A stretch of DNA of 64,000 nucleotides, from NCBI GenBank assembly GCA_017458125.1, contig JAFTGB010000011.1, positions 1 through 64,000 on the forward strand, given 5' to 3'. The DNA is from Prevotella sp. (GTDB lineage: Bacteria; Bacteroidota; Bacteroidia; Bacteroidales; Bacteroidaceae). This document shows positions 52,901 through 60,235 of this stretch, piece by piece. The notes beneath the pieces are model-generated. The model was given only the letters and a program-made list of their open reading frames with translations, was not told the origin of the DNA and did no database searches. Position 1 is the stretch's first letter. Every line of letters begins with the position of its first letter. The translations under genes were made by a program, and so were the position numbers.

Positions 52901-54577
52901 GAGCTGCGTATTGGTCAGCACGGGTTGTGGCAGCCGCACCATCTTGCAGTTGGCCGCATCGGGGGTAAGAATGCTGGTACCCACAGCACCGATATACTCC
53001 GTCAGCGACATCACCAGTTCCTCACGAATGGGGTCGATGGCCGGATTGGTCACCTGGGCAAACTGCTGCCTGAAGTAGTTGAACAGCACTTGCGGACGGC
53101 CGTCCACCACGGCCAGCGGCGTGTCGTTGCCCATAGCGGCAACAGGCTCCTGCCCCGTGGTAGCCATGGGGACGATGGTGCGGTCAATGTCTTCCTGTCC
53201 GAAACCGAACTGCACCAGCTTCCGCTCCAGCCCTTCTACGCTGTTGTCCACATGACGGCCGCTCTTCAGCGTCTCTAACTGTATGCGGTTCGTCGAGAGC
53301 CATTCGCGGTAGGGGTAGGCCTTGGCTAACTGCTCCTTGATTTCGCCGTCATAGTATATCCTGCCCTCCTGCGTGTCGACGAGCAGAATCTTGCCCGGCT
53401 GCAGGCGCCCCTTCTGCACCACGTCGCCCGGTTCAAAGTCCGTCACGCCCACCTCCGACGCCACCACCATCATCCCTTGTCGGGTGATGGTGTAGCGCGA
53501 GGGGCGCAGACCGTTGCGGTCCAGCATGCCGCCGGCGTAGCGACCGTCCGAGAACAGCAGCGCCGCCGGGCCGTCCCACGGTTCCATCAGTATGGAGTGA
53601 TACTCGTAGAACGCCTTCAAGTCGTCGCTGATGGGGTTCTTTTCGTTGAAACTCTCCGGCACCAGTATGGCCATGGCCTGAGGCAGCGACATGCCGCTCA
53701 TGACAAGAAACTCAAACACGTTGTCCAGCGATGCCGAGTCGCTCATGCCCTCCTGGACAATAGGGGCGATGTCTGACGTAAAAGCCTCCCCAAGCAGCAC
53801 GCTCTCACGGGCTTTCATCCAGCCCCGGTTGCCACGTATGGTGTTGATCTCTCCGTTGTGGGCCAGCAGTCGGAAGGGCTGCGCCAGCGACCATGTGGGG
53901 AAGGTGTTGGTTGAGAAACGCGAGTGCACCACGGCCAGTCCGCTCGTCAGATAGGGGTTCGACAGGTCGGGGAAGTAGCGCCGTAGCTGTCCGCTGGTCA
54001 GCATGCCTTTATAGACAATGTTCCTGGTAGACAGCGAACAGATGTAGAAGTCCTTGTCGGTCACCCTCCGCTCTATGCGCTTCCTTATTATATATAAGGT
54101 GTAATCGAGGTTATCGGCACTGCCCGTCACAAACACCTGCTTGATGACGGGTTCCACCGCGCGGGCTGCCTTGCCCAAGACCTCCGGACAGGTGGGCACC
54201 GTGCGGGTGTGCATCAGCTGCAGGCCCTCGCGCTCCGTCTCCTCCATCATAATGGAGAGTATCTGTAGCTGCGCCTCCTCGTCCCGGGGCAGAAACACGA
54301 GTCCCGTGCCGTAGCATCCCTTCTCGGGTACGGGAATGCCTTGCAACAGGATGAACTCATGCGGTATCTGCAGCATGATGCCGGCACCGTCGCCAGTCTT
54401 GTCACGCGTCTCCGCTCCCCGGTGTTCCATGTTTTCCAGCACGTGCAGTGCCTGGTCGACTAGTTCATGGCTCTTGCCACCGTGTATGTTGACCACCATG
54501 CCCACACCGCAGGCATCGTGTTCGTAGGCCGGCTGGTAGAGTCCTCTGGTCATGTCGTCTTGCTTACGTTTTGTCAT
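49916..54577 (-). CDS. gltB: glutamate synthase large subunit (six in-frame repeat elements)
   Basis: A 1553-residue GOGAT subunit that makes two glutamates from glutamine and 2-oxoglutarate. The N-terminal glutaminase has its nucleophile Cys in [10 protein letters not shown]. The FMN/iron-sulphur synthase region contains [27 protein letters not shown] and [19 protein letters not shown]. The C-terminal GXGXG helix contains [20 protein letters not shown]. It is slightly longer than usual because of in-frame repeats at about residues 577, 634, 797, 874, 940 and 1226. All lie between recognised motifs. I keep the 54577 start, which has AAGGA upstream. Met9 is an alternative. Confidence 0.95.
   Translation of the reverse strand: [1553 protein letters not shown]
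50857..50899. repeat. in-frame GC palindromic element in gltB (class B)
   Basis: Core CCTCCCCTCGGGGAGGGA plus GGGGAGGGGGCT. It is translated as [14 protein letters not shown], nearly the same peptide as in gltD. Both copies are in the same orientation relative to the gene. Confidence 0.88.
51704..51757. repeat. in-frame AT-rich heptamer element in gltB
   Basis: TTTACCATTTGCAGATTT and ACAATTTACTATTTGG are the same words found in operon junctions, here inside the coding sequence. They are translated as [14 protein letters not shown], between GEGGED and [11 protein letters not shown], which are close together in ordinary GltB. Confidence 0.75.
51916..51956. repeat. in-frame GC palindrome in gltB (class A, forward)
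   Basis: Core CCCCTCCCTGTGAGGGAGGG, a 9-bp stem with a 3-nt loop, flanked by GACTCTCTCCCTG and AGTAGAC. It is translated on the minus strand as [14 protein letters not shown]. Confidence 0.9.
52149..52187. repeat. in-frame GC palindrome in gltB (class A, inverted)
   Basis: The reverse complement of the 51916 element, with the same flanks in inverted order. It is translated as [12 protein letters not shown]. It faces the 51916 copy across 192 bp. Confidence 0.9.
52637..52676. repeat. in-frame GC palindrome in gltB (class A, forward)
   Basis: The same orientation and flanks as 51916. It is translated as [14 protein letters not shown]. Confidence 0.9.
52807..52846. repeat. in-frame GC palindrome in gltB (class A, inverted)
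   Basis: The same orientation as 52149. It is translated as [12 protein letters not shown]. It forms a facing pair with 52637-52676 across 130 bp. Confidence 0.9.
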
Positions 54578-54618
54578 TTTATCCTTATTCTATTTAGCGT
54601 TAAGTCTGATTTTGCGTG

Positions 54619-54649
54619 CAAAGTTATATCATTTTGTCGTAATAACAAA
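54619..54649 (-). promoter_or_regulatory. promoter of the gltB-gltD-dapF-dapL-glnN run
   Basis: The -7 box TAACTTTG at 54626-54619, 19 bp, then TTTG at 54649-54646. It is the only good minus-strand promoter upstream of the five genes. Confidence 0.8.
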
Positions 54650-54837
54650 AGTTTTGTTTACACTTTTGTGCTACATTCGCATTACATCTTACATTTTGTT
54701 ACTAAATCGTTCTATTTCTCGTCAAAGTGTCAAACGCAAAGGTTTTCGTGACTTTCCAACGTTTACAATTTGTCAGAAGATAATATTTTTTACATTCAAA
54801 GATTACTCTTTCTGCTTGTCTTCAGCGCCAAAGCCCG

Positions 54838-54845
54838 TATCTTTG
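54838..54845 (+). promoter_or_regulatory. -7 box of the PII-amtB transcript
   Basis: TATCTTTG at 54838-54845. CTTG ending 19 bp upstream is a near match to the -33 element. The PII start codon is 60 bp downstream. Confidence 0.6.
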
Positions 54846-54904
54846 CACCGTCGAAACGTTTCAGTACAGCAAAGAAAGTAAACAAAGGTAAAAAGTAAAA
54901 AGGT

Positions 54905-55252
54905 ATGAAAAAGATTGAAGCAATTATCCGCAAGACTAAGTTTGAGGAGTTGAAGGAAGCCCTGCTCTCGTCGGATATCGACTGGTTTGAGTACCACGAC
55001 GTGCACGGCATCGGGCAGAGCCGTCAGGAACGCGTGTACCGCGGCGTGCAGTATTCGACGGATGTCATCGAGCGCGTCTGCATCACCATTGTGTGCCGCG
55101 ACATCATCATGCAACCCACCGTCAACGTCATCCTGAAGGTGGCGCATACGGGACAGGTCGGCGACGGCCGCATCTTCGTCAGTGACGTCATCGACACGTG
55201 GAGCATACGCACTGGCGAACACGGCGACACGGTGCTGAGAGACAAGAAGTAA
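54905..55252 (+). CDS. PII nitrogen regulatory protein (GlnK/GlnB type)
   Basis: A 115-residue trimeric sensor of ATP/ADP and 2-oxoglutarate. The start MKKIEAIIRKTKFEELKEAL fits the family. The T-loop contains VYRGVQYS, with Tyr50 at the position uridylylated in proteobacteria. The C-terminal part GDGRIFVSDVIDTWSIRTGE is the B-loop/C-loop signature. It is linked to amtB, so it probably plugs the ammonium channel when nitrogen is plentiful. Confidence 0.94.
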   Translation: MKKIEAIIRKTKFEELKEALLSSDIDWFEYHDVHGIGQSRQERVYRGVQYSTDVIERVCITIVCRDIIMQPTVNVILKVAHTGQVGDGRIFVSDVIDTWSIRTGEHGDTVLRDKK

Positions 55253-55261
55253 AAAGGGGAG

Positions 55262-55295
55262 GAGCCCCCTCCCCGACCCTCCCCGAGGGGAGGGT
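55262..55295. repeat. intergenic GC palindromic element (class B, inverted)
   Basis: GAGCCCCCTCCCCGACCCTC then CCCGAGGGGAGGGT, the reverse complement of the elements inside gltD and gltB. It lies just after the PII stop codon. Confidence 0.88.
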
Positions 55296-55340
55296 ATGTC
55301 AACACAAAACACAAACACAAGACCCAATGCCCCCGCTTAG

Positions 55341-55371
55341 GTCTTCCCCCTCGGGGGATTAGAGGGGGGCT
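55341..55371. repeat. second intergenic GC palindromic element before amtB
   Basis: GTCTTCCCCCTCGGGGGATT then AGAGGGGGGCT, a diverged member of the same family. It ends 9 bp before the amtB start codon, so it may affect translation of amtB. Confidence 0.75.
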
Positions 55372-55380
55372 ACGATTATT

Positions 55381-56634
55381 ATGGACACATTAGCATTATC
55401 ACTTGATACAGTATGGATGCTGCTTGCAGCCATGTTGGTGTTCTGGATGCAGCCCGGTTTTGCCCTGTGCGAGGCAGGCTTCACACGCAGCAAGAACACC
55501 GTCAACATTCTGATGAAAAACTTCGTCGACTTCATGTTCGGCTCACTGCTTTTCTTCTTCCTCGGCTTCGGATTTATGTTCGGCAGCGAGGGAGCCGGTT
55601 TCATCGGCGCACCCAACTGGGGCGACCTGTCGTTCTACAAGGGCGACCTGCCCGTGGAGGGTTTCCTCATTTTCGAGACCGTCTTCTGCGCCACCAGTGC
55701 CACCATCGTCAGCGGTGCCATGGCTGAGCGCACCAAATTCTCGATGTACCTCATCTATTCGGCCGTCATATCGCTCATCATCTACCCCGTCGAGGGCCAC
55801 TGGACGTGGGGCGGCGGATGGCTGTGCAACGCTGCCGACGACTCGTTCATGATGACTACCTTCGGCGACGTGTTCCACGACTTTGCCGGTTCGGCCATCG
55901 TCCACAGCGTGGGCGGCGTGCTGGCCTTCGTCGGCGCACTGGCACTGGGTCCGCGCCGTGGCAAGTACGGACGCGACGGCAAGAGCCGTGCCATACCCGG
56001 CCACAACCTGGCCATGGCCGCCCTCGGTGTCTTCATCCTCTGGTTGGGCTGGTTCGGCTTCAACCCGGGTTCGCAGTTAGCCGCCTCCGGCGAGGTCAAC
56101 CGCATCGCCATCAGCCATGTGTTTCTGACCACTAATCTTGCCGCCGTAGCCGGCGGTACGGCCACCATGTTCCTCACCTATATCAAGTACGGCAAGCCGT
56201 CGCTGTCGCTGACGCTCAACGGCGTGCTGGCCGGACTGGTGGGCATCACGGCGGGTTGCGACCTTGTGTCGCCCGTGGGCGCCGTCATCATCGGACTGGT
56301 CTGCGGCATCGTGCTGGTCTATGCCATTGAGTTCATCGACCACCGTCTGCACATCGACGACCCCGTAGGTGCCAGCTCGGTGCATGGTGTCTGCGGCATT
56401 CTGGGCACACTGATGACGGGTCTGCTCTCCACCTCCAACGGTGCCTGTTATGGTCATGGCTTCGGGTTCTTCGGTGCCGAGCTGTTCGGCATTCTGGTCA
56501 TCGACTGCTGGGCTGCCCTGTGTGGCATCATCCTCTTCTATGGCATCAAGAAACTGCACGGCCTGCGCGTCGACGACCGTATCGAGGACGAAGGACTGGA
56601 CATCTATGAGCACGGCGAGACGTGCTATAACTGA
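55381..56634 (+). CDS. amtB: ammonium transporter
   Basis: A 417-residue channel with about eleven transmembrane helices. The pore His pair is in FHDFAGSAIVHSVGG and GASSVHGVCGILGT. Other family blocks are MQPGFALCEAGFTRSKN and WFGFNPGSQLA. It imports ammonium for the glutamine synthetase-GOGAT route encoded divergently. It lies 128 bp after the PII gene with two GC palindromes between them. Confidence 0.97.
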   Translation: MDTLALSLDTVWMLLAAMLVFWMQPGFALCEAGFTRSKNTVNILMKNFVDFMFGSLLFFFLGFGFMFGSEGAGFIGAPNWGDLSFYKGDLPVEGFLIFETVFCATSATIVSGAMAERTKFSMYLIYSAVISLIIYPVEGHWTWGGGWLCNAADDSFMMTTFGDVFHDFAGSAIVHSVGGVLAFVGALALGPRRGKYGRDGKSRAIPGHNLAMAALGVFILWLGWFGFNPGSQLAASGEVNRIAISHVFLTTNLAAVAGGTATMFLTYIKYGKPSLSLTLNGVLAGLVGITAGCDLVSPVGAVIIGLVCGIVLVYAIEFIDHRLHIDDPVGASSVHGVCGILGTLMTGLLSTSNGACYGHGFGFFGAELFGILVIDCWAALCGIILFYGIKKLHGLRVDDRIEDEGLDIYEHGETCYN

Positions 56635-56671
56635 CGTCCAAATGAGAAAGAACTATTCTCTTGCTTTCTAC

Positions 56672-56753
56672 CTCTATTAAATCGAAAATCGAAAATTCGA
56701 AAATCGAAAATAAATCGCATAATTGTCAAATCGTAAAATAGTAAAATAGTAAA
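56672..56753. repeat. TCGAAAA / ATAGTAAA heptamer array before the barrel protein gene
   Basis: AAATCGAAAATCGAAAATTC words, then AAATAGTAAAATAGTAAAAT words, the reverse complements of the junction repeats on the other strand. The array runs directly into the next start codon (ATGGTG), which may itself be repeat-derived. Confidence 0.78.
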
Positions 56754-57461
56754 ATGGTGAAAAAGATTGTTTTATTTGCAATGGGACTGGTGGCTACTGC
56801 CACCGCCCTTGCACAGGACCGCGTGGAGACGACCATCAAGGGCGACTTCGTGAACGAGTACATCTGGCGTGGATTGAAGCTGGGCGACGTAGCCGTACAG
56901 CCCACCCTCGGCGTAGGCTACAAAGGACTGAGCCTTACGGCCTGGGGCAGCTACGGACTGTCGAACAAGGACGACGCCAAGGAGATGGACCTGACCCTGG
57001 CCTATAGCACGGGCGGCCTCAATATCGGCGTGACGGACTATTGGTTCTCGGCCGGCCTCGACCCCGACAACCGCTACTTCAGGTACAATGCGCACTCGAC
57101 AAACCACGTCTTCGAGGCTTTCGCCAGCTACGACTTCGGAGTGGCCTCGGTAGGATGGTACACCAACTTTGCCGGTAACGACGGCACAAACAAGGACGGC
57201 AAACGGGCCTACAGCAGCTATGTCGAAGCCGTTGTCCCATTCAGCCTTGCTGGCGTCGACTGGACCGCCACGGCCGGTGCCGTCCCTTATGCCAGCACCT
57301 ACTACGGCACGACGGGCTTTGCCGTCACCAACGTCACCTTGCGGGCCACGAAGGACATCCGCGTCAGCGACTCGTTCTCCATCCCCGTCTTCGGACAGCT
57401 GACCGGCAACCCCTGCGCGCAGAAAGCCTACCTGGTATTCGGATTTACGCTGCAACCATAA
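56754..57461 (+). CDS. outer-membrane beta-barrel protein (TorF-like)
   Basis: A 235-residue exported protein. The signal peptide is VKKIVLFAMGLVATATALAQ. The mature part has about ten amphipathic strands such as LSLTAWGSYGLS, LTLAYSTGGLNIGV and YLVFGFTLQP, the last ending in an aromatic-free but barrel-like C-terminus. NEYIWRGLKLGD is a motif I associate with TorF/porin-like proteins. It is probably co-transcribed with amtB, so a role in passage of ammonium or other small solutes is plausible but unproven. Confidence 0.75.
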   Translation: MVKKIVLFAMGLVATATALAQDRVETTIKGDFVNEYIWRGLKLGDVAVQPTLGVGYKGLSLTAWGSYGLSNKDDAKEMDLTLAYSTGGLNIGVTDYWFSAGLDPDNRYFRYNAHSTNHVFEAFASYDFGVASVGWYTNFAGNDGTNKDGKRAYSSYVEAVVPFSLAGVDWTATAGAVPYASTYYGTTGFAVTNVTLRATKDIRVSDSFSIPVFGQLTGNPCAQKAYLVFGFTLQP

Positions 57462-57478
57462 TCTTTCGCCAGGTGCGC

Positions 57479-57513
57479 CCCCTCTCTTGCACGGCCGCAA
57501 GAGAGGGGTTTTT
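57479..57513 (+). terminator. intrinsic terminator of the PII-amtB-barrel transcript
   Basis: CCCCTCTCTTGC and GCAAGAGAGGGG form a perfect 12-bp stem around ACGGCC, followed by TTTTT. Confidence 0.92.
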
Positions 57514-57532
57514 CTATGCGCTCATCTAAAAA

Positions 57533-57745
57533 CATCAGCGTTGCGATGGGAAAACATCAGCGTTGCGATGGAAAAGTATCAGCGTTGCGATGGAAAAGTA
57601 TCAGCCGCAGTGGTAAAAAACATCAGCGACAGTAGCGAATTTCATGTCTGACGGTTCCAGATTTGATTAGCCGATTTACCACAACGGATGATACTTTTTA
57701 CCACCGCGGGGCATAAAATTCGGTGCCGCGGGGCATAAAATTTCA
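57533..57745. repeat. 22-bp-period repeat array, two opposed blocks
   Basis: The forward block starts at 57533, 57555, 57577, 57599 and 57621. Three copies of ATCAGCGTTGCGATGG are followed by two diverged copies. In the second block, read on the minus strand, units such as TATCATCCGTTGTGGTAAA and TATGCCCCGCGGTGGTAAA follow at 22-bp steps: TTTACCAC recurs at 57675 and 57697, and CCGCGGGGCATAAAATT at 57704 and 57726. TATCAGCCGCAGTGGTAAA links the two blocks, so this is one family arranged head to head. Confidence 0.82.
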
Positions 57746-57892
57746 ACGCAATGAACATCAGATACTTACAAATGCACTAAAGAAGCAAATAATACTACAC
57801 AAAGTTTTGACAGATGATTATTGGGAAAATTTACCGAGAACGCGAAGGAATACGACATTAAAATGTGATTATTTGCTAAATATATGAGCATT

Positions 57893-57925
57893 TTTGTGTT
57901 CTTTCAGAGAAAATGAGTAACTTTG
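57893..57925 (+). promoter_or_regulatory. promoter of the nuclease-methylase-HsdS locus
   Basis: TTTG at 57893-57896, 21 bp, then TAACTTTG at 57918-57925. The leader is about 18 nt. Confidence 0.75.
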
Positions 57926-57948
57926 TACCAAAACTATAGCATTCCATC

Positions 57949-60225
57949 ATGGATATTAAAATCGAAGGCAACAAAATATACTCGCCTATCAAAAACAAGA
58001 TGCTTGTACTGAAACCAGAAGAAGAGGTTCGGCAAAAATACATCTGCCGTTTAGTCAACAACTATGGGTTCAGTATTGAGCAGATGGATCAGGAAAAACA
58101 AGTTAACAACACTCATAGGGGTACAGGCAGTGCACGTGCAGACATTATAATCTGGAAAAGTAAAGAAGATAAGCTTTCCGACCCACAGAAAAGCCCCATT
58201 ATCATCGTTGAGTGTAAGGCTGAGTCTGTGACGATTCATGAAGAAGACTATTATCAGGGATATAACTATGCATTGATTGCTGGAGCAGATTTCTTTGTCA
58301 CCACCAACCTAAAGGAAACAAGAATATTCAAGGTAATAAAAGGTGAAATGCCAAAACGGTTGGAAGAAATCGTTGACATCCCCAATGCAGAAAAAGCAAA
58401 AGACCAGAAAGAGCTGGAAAAACTACTCAGCCAGACCAAGGCTTTCACTCGTGACGAGTTCTCGCGTCTTCTCTTCAAATGCCATAATATCATTCGGAAT
58501 AATGACAAGCTGTCGCCAGAAGCCGCTTTCGACGAAATCAGCAAGATTCTGTTTATTAAGATTCGTTATGAACGAAGCAATGAAGAAGGCCAGATTTTTT
58601 CCAAAGAAAGGTTTGTGGAAAACCGAAAGGCATACGAGAAGCTGAATAAGGAAATGGGGGTGAAAGATGCTATTCCGTTCTATCAGAATCTTTTCACTAA
58701 GACCAAAGAGGATTTTGCTGGCCAGCATCTCTTTGAACCTAATGAAATCATCAAGATTCGTGAGAACAGCTTCGAGCAGATAGTTAAGGAACTGCAAATT
58801 TACAACCTTTCTACAACCTCTGATGACGTGAAAGGCATCGCCTTTGAGAAATTCCTCGGCCGTACTTTCCGTGGAGAGTTGGGACAGTTCTTCACTCCCC
58901 GCACGATAGTGGACTTTATGGTTAGCGTCCTCGATCCACAAGAGGGCGAATATGTCTGCGACCCTTGCTGCGGCTCTGGCGGTTTCCTGATTCGTGCTTT
59001 TGAATATGTACGTCAGCATATTGAAGAGGATATTGAGCAACAAAAGGAAACCATCAAGCAGTCGTACTATAAAGACGACTACGACCAGCTGCCGAAGAAA
59101 AAGCAGGAGGCGATAGACAAGAAAGTGTCCGAAGTGTTCAGCCGCCTGAACGAAGAGTTGGACATCAACAATTCACAAGGTCGCCTGCGCTCTCTGTCGT
59201 TCGACTGCATTTATGGCACGGATGCCAACCCACGTATGGCTCGAACGGCCAAAATGAACATGATTATGCATGGCGATGGTCACGGTGGAGTGCATCATCA
59301 CGACGGACTGCTGAATGTGAATGGCATCTTCCGTGAACGCTTCGACGTGATACTTACCAATCCGCCGTTTGGTGCAAGAATAGAGAAGGACTTGGTGATT
59401 TCTGAGGCCGACCGCTTCACAGACCAAGCCATGATTGACCAATACATAGAACGATACGGCCCTCAATACGAAGAGGCACTTCGTGAGGTAAACGACCATA
59501 TAGGCGAATCGCTCTTAGAGCAATATGATATAGGCAAGATGAGTTCTCTGACAGAAGTGCTATTTATAGAACGGTGCCTCAACCTGCTGAAACCCGGAGG
59601 AAGGATGGGCATTGTGCTTCCCGAAGGCACGCTCAACAACGACAACCTGCAGCGTGTGCGCGAATATGTGGAGAGCCGTGCAAAGATATTGCTCATCGTG
59701 TCTATTCCCCAAGATGTATTCATGGCTTCGGGTGCTACGGTGAAGCCAAGCCTGATGTTCTTCAAGAAATTTACATGCGAGGAAGCAGAGGAATACCACA
59801 AGATTTCGTCTACGGCAAGAATTGAAGTGCTTGCAGAATATCAGGAAGAATTGGACGATATTGCTGCTAAACTGAGCAAGCGAGGCAAGGAGGCTGTCGC
59901 GAAGGATGAAAGGAAGCAACTGACCGCAAGGCGCAAGCAGATAGAGCAAGAGATAGAGCAGCGGGTGAAGCGGCTCGTCAAAGAGCGGTTCGACTATATT
60001 ATTCCCATTGCAGAGATTCAGAAGGCTGGCATCAGTTCGACTGGCGCAGAGATAGAGAATGAACTTATCCCATTGGAGAAAGAGTTTACGCCTTATCGCA
60101 AAGAAAACCAGCTATGGACAAAGCCTGTCAAATCAATGGTTTATAACGTTGTGGAAGGTAATGTCATGCGTGTAAGAATAGCCGACGGCATAGCTTCCGA
60201 GCCAGAAGTGTTTTACAGATATTAG
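57949..60225 (+). CDS. nuclease-N6-adenine methylase fusion (BcgI-A-like / type I M-like)
   Basis: A 758-residue restriction-modification subunit. The N-terminal part (about 20-130) is an HsdR-N-like PD-(D/E)xK nuclease: Asp65 in SARADIII and Glu88-Cys-Lys90 in IIIVECKAES. The HsdM-type methylase follows, with the GQFFTPR helix (312-318), motif I DPCCGSGGF (338-346) and motif IV NPPF (471-474). A C-terminal coiled coil about residues 640-695 probably contacts HsdS. No HsdR motor gene is present, so cleavage would rest on this fused nuclease. It is AT-richer than the chromosome around it. Confidence 0.88.
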   Translation: MDIKIEGNKIYSPIKNKMLVLKPEEEVRQKYICRLVNNYGFSIEQMDQEKQVNNTHRGTGSARADIIIWKSKEDKLSDPQKSPIIIVECKAESVTIHEEDYYQGYNYALIAGADFFVTTNLKETRIFKVIKGEMPKRLEEIVDIPNAEKAKDQKELEKLLSQTKAFTRDEFSRLLFKCHNIIRNNDKLSPEAAFDEISKILFIKIRYERSNEEGQIFSKERFVENRKAYEKLNKEMGVKDAIPFYQNLFTKTKEDFAGQHLFEPNEIIKIRENSFEQIVKELQIYNLSTTSDDVKGIAFEKFLGRTFRGELGQFFTPRTIVDFMVSVLDPQEGEYVCDPCCGSGGFLIRAFEYVRQHIEEDIEQQKETIKQSYYKDDYDQLPKKKQEAIDKKVSEVFSRLNEELDINNSQGRLRSLSFDCIYGTDANPRMARTAKMNMIMHGDGHGGVHHHDGLLNVNGIFRERFDVILTNPPFGARIEKDLVISEADRFTDQAMIDQYIERYGPQYEEALREVNDHIGESLLEQYDIGKMSSLTEVLFIERCLNLLKPGGRMGIVLPEGTLNNDNLQRVREYVESRAKILLIVSIPQDVFMASGATVKPSLMFFKKFTCEEAEEYHKISSTARIEVLAEYQEELDDIAAKLSKRGKEAVAKDERKQLTARRKQIEQEIEQRVKRLVKERFDYIIPIAEIQKAGISSTGAEIENELIPLEKEFTPYRKENQLWTKPVKSMVYNVVEGNVMRVRIADGIASEPEVFYRY

Positions 60226-60235
60226 CAACGCAGAA

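Larger units (their letters stand above)
54578..54904. other. 327-bp divergent promoter region, gltB and PII gene
   Basis: AT-rich and without a gene. It contains the gltB promoter (54619-54649), the PII gene -7 box (54838-54845), and a 190-bp stretch between them where nitrogen regulators could bind. No clear palindromic operator is visible to me. Confidence 0.65.
57462..57948. other. 487-bp non-coding region with terminator and bidirectional 22-bp array
   Basis: It contains the terminator at 57479-57513, an array of about eight 22-bp units at 57533-57745, and the hsdM-like gene promoter at 57893-57925. No gene is visible. Confidence 0.75.

Noticed and set aside
57533..57745. CRISPR array
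   Set aside because: The repeat step is 22 bp with no unique 25-40 bp spacers, the units are contiguous and two-directional, and there are no cas genes in the window.
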